From contig NC_082417.1 of assembly GCF_004011695.2 (NCBI RefSeq), positions 682,001 through 746,000 of the forward strand: 64,000 bases of DNA, read 5' to 3'. Shown here piece by piece: positions 23,119 to 34,700 of this stretch. The translations under genes were made by a program, and so were the position numbers. The notes under the pieces were generated by a model. It was not told where the DNA came from, ran no database searches, and worked only from the letters and a program-made list of their open reading frames with translations. The stretch comes from Ascochyta rabiei. Its lineage: Eukaryota > Ascomycota > Dothideomycetes > Pleosporales > Didymellaceae. Every line of letters starts with the position of its first letter. Positions within the stretch are counted from its first letter, which is position 1.

Positions 23119-26100
23119 GGTGGATGCAGTAGTACGACGAGCGACGGCTCACGTTGGAGTGGTTGCAGCCTCGAACGGCCAGGGCGAAGCGCTGCAGCGA
23201 CGCTGGTAACCGGAGATGGTGGGTCTGGTGGGTTGCCGTGTCGTTTTGGACAACGAGCGGTCGACGGTGCCTTCTTCAGCAAACACAAGCAAGCCACTTC
23301 CTCCCACTCCGCCTAGAAATTTCACTGTTGCGATGCCCAGTCCAGGCAGTCCAGGCAGTCCAGCCAAGCACTGCGAATCACCGATGCTACCGAGGGCTCT
23401 GGTTCTGCGTCTTCCTTCTCCAACAAGCATTCGAGAGGATTGAGCGTCAATGGGGTTCTGCGGGTCAATGGGCAGGCAGGGCGATGGTGTTGGTTGCTGT
23501 TTATGCTTGTGGGCGTGGATATCGGTGGCTGACGTAGTGTCGCAGGCGCAGGCACAATGGCGTTGGAGGGGTCGATGGAGGCGAGACACACACAACGTTT
23601 GCACTTTTCGTGTCCTTCTCTTACAACGCGCAGCTTTTGGGTCTGGGTACTCGGTTCTTGGTTTTTGCTTGTGGCTTCCTGGGGGGGGAGGCAGTATTCC
23701 CGGGTGGTGTGAAGGAGGGTTCGACAGGTTAGGCAAAGGCGGCGACAGCAGCAGCTAGTCTCGTGATCTGGTCTGACAGTTGGGTGGATTTGTCGATTCG
23801 GATCTCAGCGCCTTCTCTCGCGTGCAAGGGTGGCGTGAAAGGAAAACGAATGAGGATGGGGCACTGACGGGTCAAGCAGATGCAATCGGAGATGAACCGT
23901 GCCGACAGCGAGCCATGGCCAAGTGTGACGAGCCTTCTGCAGTGAGCAGGCAAGGATGGCAAGGATGTCCAGCAGCAGCACATCTCATGTTTGCCCCCGG
24001 CACGACATGCGGGCAGCGCTGCCTACTGGGCCTTGATTCTCCACGGCTCCAGCAGCGTCCCCAAAGCGTCGAGTGAGAGGGCAAGGATATGCGGCACGCG
24101 AATCAGGCCTTGCCATGGCTAGCTGCATCGGTCACATTCGCGCCTCGAAGCAGCACAGCACGCTTTCTTTGGCGTGGGATCAGCGGCTTTGCAGGGGCGA
24201 GCTGTGCGAGCTGCGAGAGCTGCGAGAAGCGCGCCCCTCGTGCACAGCCATGACAGACACCGGCGCTACGGAACGGGCTCCGTCTGCACTCAGAGGCGCG
24301 TCCGGGGCGCTTCTTCACCTTTTTTTTCTTTCTCTCTTCTCTCGATTCGCTGCGGTTGCGGTAGGGGGTTGGCATCGTTGGCTCCATGCGCGCAGATAGC
24401 GCCGCCGCGGACACGAGGTCAGATTCATCCATGCCCCAACAGGAACAGCCCGAGGGTGGGACGAATCAACGATGGGTGCGATCGAGATGGCAGCCGAGGG
24501 CCCACCTGTGCATTACGGGGGGTTTGCACCCACGTTCGTCTGCCCGCCGCTTGGTGGCACAGCGAACAGGCATGTCACGCAGAAGAAGGCTGCCAGCGCC
24601 CCCCCGCGCCCCCAGCGCCCCCAGCGCCCCCAGCGCAGAGCCAATGTAGACATGCTTTGTGCGAGCCGGGCACCAGCACCACAGCTGCGCTCGACAATGA
24701 ACAGACAGCACGTTGGGCATCAACCACGGATGGGGTGCCTCGTCTAGCTCCATGGGCGAACGCTCCAGTCGGCGCGGCGCCAACGGGAATCTCCATGTGC
24801 ACAGTGCCGCGTGCTCCTCGATCTGAATCGGGCACGGCACGATCAGGATGGACGTTAGCGGGGGCGGCGGAAGGCAGCCCCGGCCATTCATCGTTGCGTA
24901 CCATGGCGAAGAAGTTGGAAGTCTGCTCGTCGCTCGCCGCTCGCTGAGTCGTGGCGGCTGAGTCGTGGCGGCTGCTCCGCTATCGTCGGCTAAGCGAGCA
25001 TGTCAGGCCACACTCACCAGGGGCCCGTTGTGCATCACTGTCCTGCCGAACGACTCGGTTACGTCAGTCCAGACTCCATCACATGTGGCTTGCGCGCTTC
25101 AGTCCAGGCATGAATCCTGCTCTGGCCCATGTCTGCGCCCTTGTGCACAACGGGTGGGCCCTGGAGCATCAGGGCGGGTCCTGGCGCGCTGTCCAAGCTG
25201 GTTGCACCTGCCTTGACATGTACTGTGTACATACTGTGGACATCGTGCTTCCTTCCTACCCTGCGCCCCGTCAACCAAGCTTGCGACCTTGCTGTGTGAG
25301 TAAGCAGTACGGTAGCCTCGACGAATCATACATTCGTTGGCCGCGCGCAGCACTTCCCCATGTTCAACGCCAATGACGACTGTCCATGTCGGCTCGGATG
25401 ATCGTGTTGCACGGGCAGACGCTGCTTCAGCAATGCCCTCTCGTACACCCCACAGAGAGCAACACGAACGACTGCTTGCGGACTCGCTGTCACATCCATC
25501 TCGTCTGAGCTGACCTCATGAGTGCTTCACCCGAGGTACCACCAAACTGGCAGCTGTTCATGTCCAGAACATGTCAGAAGTACTGGCGCTAGATCGGTGG
25601 CTTACAACGTGGAACCTGCATGGAACCTTCTGTGGCGCAATCAGTTTCCGTCCACACAGTCGTCCGCCCTGTTCATTTCTCTACGGTAGTCCTTTCTCTG
25701 TGCCTACCATCTAGTACGCGTGCAGTCACTGGCTGCCAAATCCAACACCGCACCTCCTTGGTCACGCACCTCTCGCTACGCGTGCATGCGACATAGCGTC
25801 ATGTCGTAATAAAACCCTGCTTCTAAGCGAACACCAAAAGAGCTTCGGATGCATCGACGCGACCTATATGACAACTCACCTCCATAGAATGGCCACTTTG
25901 GACGGCTTCGCACCAGATCAAGTCTACTGCCCGGATAGTATGCAGTGCTCCACCTCAGCAAGTGGAGCGAGCTGCTACCTATTTACGAGTGTCTCAACGT
26001 CAAACGTTTCAGAACTCGGCCCCTGCAACGTATTCGCTCCCGCGTCTTGCTTCAGGCCAGATACGCAAGTGCAACAGCAGATGAACAGGCAGCTTTGTCA

Positions 26101-29100
26101 AGATGTAGCTGGAAATCAGGGCAGCGTCAATCATCGGCACAGTACGCTCGCTGGCGCACTGCAAACCACACCAACCTTTTGAACCGTTCACGTAGTCAGT
26201 CGCCAACATCTGCTTCCTATCACAGTACCTCCGAGCATCGCAAGCTACTGTGCAAAAGTGGCCCACAGTAACATGCATGTCGGAGAACAACTTGATCGAA
26301 AGGAAGCATACAGCGCTCCTCCGCGGCATTCATCATCTCGTCATGAGAATCAACCCGCTGGCTGACTGATTGAGCAGGATATTCACATGTGTGCGTACGA
26401 CGAATAAAGGTGGTCTGAGCAATATAAACAGGTCTCCTTATGGTTGAGGTGCAAAGCCTGCCACCCTACCATTTGACACGCAGGCGCAAATACAAGACGA
26501 ATCAAAGCGGGGCCCAGTCAAGGATTTCGAGTCCGCCGCATACATACTTCAAGTACGCCGATGGCTTGTCGCTGCTGAAACCAAGTCAGGCTGACGTGAA
26601 TTGCCGGCTGCCATCCCCACCCACAACAGATCCTGCTGCTACCTCTACTGTACCTCCTGCATGGTCCCCGTTCCTAGGTAACGGAATACGGACATCGACC
26701 CAAACAGGTGTAATCCCGTGCGCTTAGCACCCTAGCCCACAATCCATGTATACGTCGTACCACCCTGCTTGAGCGAGCCGTTCGGCCACAGGAAAATGTT
26801 TCATAAGTGGCAGAGATGACGGTGCCTCAACCAGCCGTCAAGCTCCTTTCAGCAAAGATCGTCATATCGGCAACCGTTATAATGTGAATGCTGTATACTA
26901 GTATTCTTGAAGTGTGATCCATTTTACCGGCTTCCAGGGTCCAGACAGCAACTGACAGGACGCGCATAGTCAAAATCCTTTTAGGCACCAGAGCTTGGTG
27001 ATCCTTATCTGCAACCCCCTTTTTCTGCTCTAGTCGCCTACAAAGGGCTTTAGCGAGCACTGTGGAGCATCCACGTAGGAGCGAAGCACGACAGTGACAA
27101 TCAGATTGTTTTTCTTTTCCAGCCGCCTTGAATATTGTGACAGTGGAGCGCATGCTTATGTGCCTGGGTGGCGGGCTAAGCATGTCGGTATTTGCTTGAG
27201 ATGCCTACAAAATCGTGCTACGGCGGCCGCTGCGGCAAGGCGGCCTCACTTTGGGGATCGCTGATCGGCAAGATGGCACGTCGTGTGCGCTCTTCTCATG
27301 GCGGTAATTGCGTGCATAATCTATTAGCTGTACTGACTCTCGACGCCAGCGAGAATCTGAATGACTCCGGAGCACCTCCCAGATTGTGCGTGCCATCAAC
27401 AGCGTCGATCTGAAGCGAACCAGTCCACTCTGAACCTTGCTCCTAAAATTGTTGTTCTGTCGTTAGCAACAGCTGCGGATCCATTGATCCGATTTGCGGC
27501 ACGGAAATATCTGCTTCCAAGTCTGCGGACAAGCAGGAAACCCTTAGATGCTGAGAGACCAGTCGATCGAATGTACCTGTTTCTGGCCAAACACATCCTC
27601 CATCTCTTTGTCCTTCTTCACTTTGCGTATCAACAAACCCAGCATTGTTGACCTTCACCAAGACGGATTCTAAAGTGCATTGAGGCTTCTTTTCGACCCC
27701 AGAAACATGTTGCTTCTGCTGTTACCAACCCACGACAGTGGTTGCATGCTGCAGTAGGCAACATGATCCACTCATCCCTGCGATGCGCACTCACCCTTCA
27801 AGGTCGTTTCCACCGTACACTTCACTCGCAGGGACCCGATATGAAACCGCAGTACAAAGTCGACGTGTCTTCCCACTTCCTTTGTTTTCGAGACGAATCG
27901 TCCAAAGAAAGCTCTGTGCGCTGCGAGTATTGCTTTTTGATACGCCCTCCCGCCGCCACAACTGCCACAACAGAACGTCCTGCGCTATGCCACCACCCGA
28001 AGCTCATTCTGCTTTTTCTAGGAGCCTGCAGATCAAGACCTAGGCCATATGCAAGGGATGGATGTGGTGGAGGCACGGATAACAGCGGGCGTACGCTCCC
28101 GCGAAGATCAGCACAAGCACACCCCTTCCGCTGCCGAAAAGACTTCGCCGCACGACCAATGGCGCTTTTGTTTTTGTTTTTTTCTGAGCAACGAGATCCT
28201 GGCCAACGGATGGCGCCGTTCCGGCATCTGGGTTCTGTAAGATGTGGTTGTCGTGGTCCATCTCTTTTGGGACGTCGTCGCCTTTTCTGTGAGAACGCTA
28301 GCTCCCGCAGAAAACGGCAACACGAACGCGAATCCGACGTCTCCAATGCGTTGGCGCACATCAGCCCGCCACAAGGTTGATCGACGTCGCGAGATTCCCT
28401 TGGTTTGCCTAAAATCCTACAATCCTCCAGGCACAGAGATCGTGCATCCTTTCGGGAGTCAAATTCTGGTGCACAGGAAGAGTGGTACGGCAGCCGAATG
28501 CGAACGCGAGTCTCCTCTTTGGCTGTATATCAACATCATTTGATCCACACTCCGACATGTTGCTTGTTTGCATCGAGGGTCTCACTGCAACATCCGACAA
28601 TCTCAAGACCTTTTGTTAAGCCTGGACTCCTGGAGCTGAGCAGAGTTCAATGCGGCACGCAGCGCACCGGCATCTGCCGAAAGGAAAATGCCATGCCTGG
28701 CCCAATGCGGCAATTCAGGCGATGCTATGCAGTTGGGTAGGCTTCTTTCTGCGGGACACGACGCTGCTGCGATCTCCAAGACGTGGATCCTCGATCGACT
28801 CATTGCGTGTGTCCCTTGCTCGATCGCCGGGTTCGAGGGGCGTGCGCCGGCCATCTGGCTATTGAACATGCATATACGAGAAGCAAAGCCAGATAAGATC
28901 TCCAACCGATCTATCAGATGCACTAGCTACGCGAAAACATGTCGCCGATGGGGGCTACCCTGTTAGAGAGAACATTTGTGTCACAAAGTCCGCGATTGCA
29001 CACCGGTATGGCGCCCCCTTCGATTTGCTCAATTTCTCACAGACTTCAAAGCCTACTGTCACCCAAGTAAGACTAATGCGTGAGATAGACCTGCACAGAC

Positions 29101-29597
29101 TCAAAGTACGCTTATTAATCTGTTCTTTGCTTGATTGCATGTAAATGCCGAGTCCCCAGGTGTGTTTCGTTCTGTCGCGAGCAGTGCGGATACAATTGCG
29201 AGAGTGCATGGCCGCCTATGATCACAGTTGACGGCTGGGGATGACGAGAGGAGATGCATTTTCTAGAGCGAGACGGTGGAGGGGAGTTCTTGAATGCTTT
29301 CATGATCTAGCTAGACCTTTGAGTTCGTTCTCAAAGACCTTCACAAGCTTTGGTCAAGGCTGGCCATAGGCATATTTAGCACACGAGACAGTGGAACAAA
29401 ATAGGGGAAATTGAGAAATCAGCGAGGGAGCCTTCTCTCACTGCTTTCACTCACTTGTCCTCCCATGACGAGCTCGCGCTCGGGAACCACGCTTCCTCAC
29501 CCAAGTCACCGTTTGCTCACAGCCTTTCACCTTTCCATCAACCTCTACCAGCACAAAACGACCGAAGCAAGCAATCTCGAAACGCCAACCAAGGGCC
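23119..29597. other. 6.5 kb without recognised protein-coding genes upstream of nsdD
   Basis: I read both strands and found no family resemblance, no chain of phase-compatible exons and no transposon remnants. The stretch has small repeats: three CCAGGCAGT-type units near 23336 and about five 9-bp GCCCCCAGC units at 24594-24644. The part next to nsdD must include its promoter and leader. The right end must include the promoter of the first secreted cysteine-rich gene. Confidence 0.5.
24594..24644. repeat. 9-bp C-rich tandem repeat
   Basis: About five copies of a GCGCCCCCA-type unit in the gene-free stretch. Confidence 0.85.
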
Positions 29598-29961
29598 ATG
29601 CTCCATCTTCGCCCCCTCATGATGTTCATCGGCATACTCTTCACGGTCGCTATCATCCTCCCCGCTGCCACAGCTTCAACTTACAAGCCTACCACCTCAT
29701 GCGCCACCTGCGAATCGAGGGTCCACGAGTGTATCAAGGTACCTACATGCTCTCATTTCACTCACCCACATTTGTTGCGAGTGCCGACGCTCAACACAGA
29801 TGTGCAAGGACAGGTATGAGGATGACATGTCACTCGCCTGCAAGGTCGCCTGCGAGTGCAAGGTCTCCAAGCAGAAGAAAGACTGCGCCGAGAAGTGCGG
29901 ATTGGGCTGTGAGAGCGAGATTGGAAAGACCGATGCTCGGATTGGAGCGAATGAGGAGTAG
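29598..29961 (+). CDS. Small secreted cysteine-rich protein, copy 1
   Basis: Unrecognised family. Exons are 29598-29738 and 29800-29961, joined in phase 0 by a 61-nt intron (GTACCT...CACAG), giving 100 residues. The N-terminus is a clear signal peptide (hydrophobic core MMFIGILFTVAIILPAATAS, about residues 8-27). The mature part has ten cysteines spaced C-x2-C-x6-C-x3-C-x11-C-x3-C-x-C-x8-C-x3-C-x3-C and is otherwise Lys/Glu/Asp-rich. It shares intron position (just after the third cysteine) and cysteine order with the gene at 30317, so the two are paralogues. Small size, secretion signal and paired cysteines are typical of fungal effectors or antimicrobial proteins, but no function can be assigned. 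Confidence 0.75.
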
Positions 29962-30183
29962 AAGACGGACGGCATGGGACTTGTCGAGGCGGTGGGATAG
30001 GTCGACTGGTCTGAATCTGATACTCAAGTCCAACGAGTGGATTGGAACTTACGGTTACGAGTGAAGACTTGATTTCCTTCGCCTTGACTTGCGTTTGCTC
30101 CCTCACCGCTCGTACAGCTGGGCGCGGTCCTTCACCTGTGCCGTCGCTTCCCTCGCCTTCTACAGAAACGACCACTCTCCAAC

Positions 30184-30188
<5 letters not shown>

Positions 30189-30266
<78 letters not shown>
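30189..30266. repeat. CT dinucleotide microsatellite in the copy-2 promoter
   Basis: Thirty-nine uninterrupted CT units ending 50 bp upstream of the start codon of the second secreted cysteine-rich gene, hence inside its core promoter or 5' leader. Confidence 0.95.
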
Positions 30267-30268
<2 letters not shown>

Positions 30269-30316
30269 AAAACCCTCACATATCACCCACTACTTCTCTC
30301 ATAACAACTTGCAACC

Positions 30317-30632
30317 ATGTTCCACCGCCCCGCCCTCATCCTCAGCTTCCTGCTGCTCGCCCTCTTCATGCCTACCGCAAACGCCGGGCGCCACAATCCT
30401 CCTCCTCGTAATTGCACCGAATGCACCGCGAAGATGGAGAAATGCCACGAGGTACCTGTCTCCTGTTCTGAACCGCTACATGCGAGCGCACTCACTCATA
30501 TCACAGACCTGCAAGGCTATGACCGAGGACAGTTGCCGGTTCTACTGCGAGTGCAACGTCGCCGAGTCGGACCACTTCTGCCGCGACTCGTGTGGAATCG
30601 GAGGACCGGAGTCTGCGTGTGGATACTTCTAG
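30317..30632 (+). CDS. Small secreted cysteine-rich protein, copy 2
   Basis: Paralogue of the gene at 29598. Exons are 30317-30451 and 30507-30632, joined in phase 0 by a 55-nt intron whose donor begins GTACCTG, nearly the same as copy 1. The 86-residue product has a signal peptide (ALILSFLLLALFMPTANAG, residues 6-24). Ten cysteines follow, spaced C-x2-C-x6-C-x3-C-x7-C-x3-C-x-C-x8-C-x3-C-x8-C. The first four and the middle CxxxCxC group match copy 1; the loop between cysteines 4 and 5 and the C-terminal spacing differ. Residue identity outside the cysteines is low, implying old duplication or fast divergence. Function unknown. Confidence 0.75.
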
Positions 30633-31061
30633 CGCTGAGTGCAGATGTTGGGTATCGGGTTCGCTTCACCTGGAAGGAATTGAAATATCAAGGGCTCGTT
30701 TGGAGTTCCCGATTAGCATATCCCTAACGGGGCACGTGCAGACGGGGATACTATGGATGGAATGGAGAAGCAAGTTCATGTCTGCTGTGAACCTCATCAC
30801 TACCTTGCTCGAGACTCGTGACTGAACGCGCCGTGTTGAACGCGTTGCACTGAAGTGCTGATGCCTCTCACCGCGTACTTCCTCACCTCGGCTCGCGTCT
30901 GCGCGGGACTCGGGCGAAACACTTTCGCTTCAGGTGCTGTGCGTGGGTGGTGTATATCTCGGGACTCACTGCACCGTTTTTCCTTATGCCTCGATCTCTT
31001 CCTCTTCCAATGAGTCCGAGGAATCAACTCTCTCGCTGCAATCCACTATCGTCCAACAGCA
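30633..31061. other. Intergenic between array copies 2 and 3
   Basis: No gene is seen. It must contain the copy-2 terminator and any promoter left for copy 3. Confidence 0.5.
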
Positions 31062-31370
31062 ATGTTCAGCCACATCCGTCCCACCCCCAGTCTCAACCTC
31101 GTGCTGCTCGTCCTCCTCTTCACCGCCGCGTCCGCACACAAGCACAAGCAAACATGCAACGACTGCCGTCCGAGGTATTTTTCTTTTCTTCTGCTGCATG
31201 ATAAGCAATCCGGCGTTGTGCTCACACGGTTCCTCACCCTGCAAGAAGTGATCATGTAGTGACTCTTGGTTGAGGGATGTGACGACGTCGCCTGCGGGAA
31301 CGACGGCGAGTGTCAGCTTTCCAACCTGGAGAAGGTGTGCCGCGAGACGTGCGGATTTACTTGCAAGTAG
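31062..31370 (+). pseudogene. Third copy of the secreted cysteine-rich gene, apparently disrupted
   Basis: The left part starts with ATG and a good signal peptide (LNLVLLVLLFTAASAH), then C-x2-C in the same position as the other copies. The right part (from about 31277) reads ACGNDGEC, KVCRETCGFTCK and stop, matching the tail of copy 1 in cysteine order, although one cysteine of the CxxxCxC group is glycine. Between them the frame contains TAG and TGA. I find no GT-AG intron of matching phase, the region around cysteines 3-4 is missing, and the expected acceptor is absent before a TGCAAG that aligns with the start of exon 2 in the other copies. It could be a decayed gene, or a live gene spliced at non-standard sites. 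Confidence 0.55.
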
Positions 31371-31728
31371 CGCGTCGCGGCTTATGGCGCCTGAACGCTG
31401 AGGGGGGAACATCCAGGCATTGGTCCGAGTGGGCGACAAGAAACCTTCGAGTTAGATGGGCTGGTGTGAAGTGTTCATGATGTTGAGTTCGATAGGAAGG
31501 CTGAGGGAAATGGGGTGATGAGTTCTAGTCAATGCTTGAATGCTCTACCTTCTAGACACCGTGATTCTGCACCCCTCTAACGCTCGATCTACGAATTCGT
31601 CAGGTAAATCAAATGGGTATGCGTTTCGAAGCGAGCCCTTCGTACCAAAACGCCATGTGCGCAACGTGACACTTTCTCTACACATATGCTCTCTTCACAA
31701 AAAGTACCAGCTTGTCTCCTGTTCTTGG
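31371..31728. other. Intergenic, 3' flanks
   Basis: It lies between the third array copy and the stop codon of the histidine kinase. Nothing recognisable. Confidence 0.5.
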
Positions 31729-34700
31729 CTAGACCTCTTCGGAAGCAGTCGCAGCCAAATCCTTCAAAAGGTCTTTCACCTTGACCAGCAACTCGGGCAC
31801 CCTGAACGGTTTACTCACAACATCATCCATTCCGCTCTCCCTGGCGGTAGCAATCTGCTCGCCTCTCACATTCGCCGTCACCGCAATGATCGGTACGTAT
31901 CCTTTGATCTCGCCATCATCCTGCATGCGACGAATTTCTCTTGCACACTCTAGTCCGTTCATTTCAGGCATCTCCCAGTCCATTAGGATTACAGAAAGAG
32001 GGATACCGTTGGGCGTATAGTATGCAGTCTTCTTGAGCTCAGTAAGCGCGAAGAGTCCGTTGTCCGCGGTGGAGACGATACAACCGGCTTTTCGAAGCTG
32101 CTTGGCAAGGACTTTTTGGTTGACGATGTTGTCTTCTACCACAAGGATATGAAGTGGGCCTCGGTTTGATGTGTCTCTTGTTACACCGGTTTTCGGCGCC
32201 TCGGCCATAATCTCCTTTACCGTTGGCGGTTTGATATCCATACCCGATACCGATGCTGCAAGGTCGCGATTTCTCACAGCGTGGTCGGTGGACTGGCTTG
32301 TGATCGTGCGGCTCATGACGGGTCGGCTCGACGAGACAGTGCGCTTGCACTGAATGAAGAAACCAAAAATACTGCCCACGCCTGCTTGAGATGATACGCC
32401 AATTTGTCCGCCGTGCAATTCAGCGAGTTGACGCGAGATGAAGAGGCCGAGTCCACTGCCTCCGTAGTGTGCGTGAGTGCGTGGAGAGGCTTGTGCAAAG
32501 CGTTCGAACAGCAACTCCTTCTCGTCATGGGTGAGTCCGCACCCGGTGTCTTGCACCTCTACGCGCAGGTAGATAAGGTCCCCAGCACCCCAGTCATCAC
32601 CAGTCGTTATATCGAGCAGGGGTACTCCTCTTGTTGGGACGAACTGGAACTCCTTTCCATAGGTGTCAGGTTCAGCTGACGATGCGCTGACATGCACAGA
32701 TATCGACCGTTGTGGTTCGGCCTGTGTAAATTTGATCGCGTTCGTGATGAGGTTAACTGTGATCTGAAGTAGTCTACTAGGGTCCAGCAAAACCCAGTCG
32801 ATGTTGAGGTCCTCCACAGACCGGTCTGGGTGAAATGTGAAGTCGATGTTTTTAGCCTGAACCTCCGGCTTGAACATACTCATGGCGCGCTGGACAACCG
32901 CCAACGGTTGCGCAGGTACTGGAGTAATGAGCAAGAGATTTGAGTCGAGCTTGGAGACTGTCAGAATGTCGTCAACGATAGATTTCTGATGCTGCACGCA
33001 TAGAGCGATGTTATTGGCCGCCTCTATACAGTCTGTGATGACACCTTGATCTGCTTGGCCGAAAGGATGTTGAGAAAGCGTGTCCCGAATGTCATCCGAA
33101 CAGATGAGAATTGCGGAAAGAGGATTCCGCATCTCGTGAGACGTGATGCTGGTTACACCTGTCAGTTACCGCAACAAGGTTGTATCAAGGGGTTACGTAC
33201 TCAATAAACTCGTTCTGCTGCCGCTTTGTCTCTTCGGCTTCCCGAATTCTTGTTTCTTGCAGGCCTTGCGCCCACTTCATCTGTGATATATCGGTGATGG
33301 ATCCCATGATACTGACGACCTGGCCATCAGGACCTAACTCAGGGGAGGAGCTTGCCAGGACCCAGTGTTCAATGGGGTTTCCGCTGAGATCTCGAGGTTG
33401 TACATGCGGGTTGTTAAGTCTGAGCTCACGTGTGCAAGCTGTCTTCGTCTCCACAAGTTCATCCCACATCTCCCGACATGGCTCTATACTTTCTTCTGCC
33501 ATTACGGTAATGAACGTGAACTCCCTGGAACCTTCTCTTGCGTGCCCTGTCATTTCAAAGTATCTATCGTTGGCTTCCAGAAGCATGCCTTCGGGACTGA
33601 GTAGATACATGCCTAGAGGAGAAAGCTCGGTCATGCGACGCATACGACTGGTTTGAAGCACCAACTCACGGCTCAGCTGCTCACGTTGAATTTGAGCAAG
33701 CTCTGCCGCATTCCTACTTCGCTTCATTTCGTCTTCGAAAAGCATGACAGACGCGAGAGACGTCGCCAATTGTCTGTTGAGCATCGCCGCAAATGCCTTG
33801 TACTCGTCGTCGTAAGCCCTGCGAGGCTGTACACCAACCAGCAGGAAAGCGAACACCATTTCGCCATTCGTCGGTCGGAGTGGAAAAATTATGGCCTCTC
33901 TACATGGGTCCCCATACCCTCGCCACGTGATGCCTTCAAGTAAAGCTTCTGGTAATGTTCCGTCTCTTGTCTGTAACATTGTGGGCTCACGCGTCCGCAT
34001 AGCCTCTCTGAATGCTGGGACGAATCCTTCTTGACTGCGCTTCAGATCGAGTTTTCGTGGTGACGCAGGGTGCCCCTCAGGTATGCCGATGGCTCCTTCT
34101 AGAAGACAGGACTTCAGCGATATAGTACTATCTGAAGAATGGGAGGCCGTGTCCGCATCATCGTTGTCGACGATTGAGTACAAGAGCGCGAAAGGGACAT
34201 CGTGAACATTGTGCTCGAGTCCCTCTAAGCAACGCTTCCAAAACTCTTTTACGGTACGCGTTGCGTTCAATCGTTCGCCAAGGTATCTCAACATGTGCAT
34301 CCTCCGGCTGCTGACCGTCTGTTGCGTTGTTTCGAAAGGTGAGTTGTAAAAGCCCAAGATCTTGTCTGTTCCACCGTACATGGGCGTTATAGACCAAGAG
34401 AGGAAAGTCTCCTCCAGGTATCCAAACCGGTTGATTGGCAGGTACTCGTTTTCTCTTCGTTCTGCCCTCCCAGTGAGTGCGCACTTCTGGAAAACGTGTG
34501 CAATACTGTCCCAGACTTCGGCAAAAGGACCCGCCAACCCTGTACCCATGAGTTCCGGATGCTTGTTTCCGGCGACTTCGACCTTGTACGCTTCGTTGTA
34601 AATGACCGTTAACTCCTCGCCCCAGAATAATGCACATGGAAAGGGATTGCGGATCACAAGATTCACGACTTCTCGTAATGATGAAGACCAAGTGCTCATA

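Noticed and set aside
23149..23736. A 195-codon minus-strand frame upstream of nsdD
   Set aside because: Composition is low-complexity Pro/Ser/His with no family match. More likely nsdD leader or promoter sequence.
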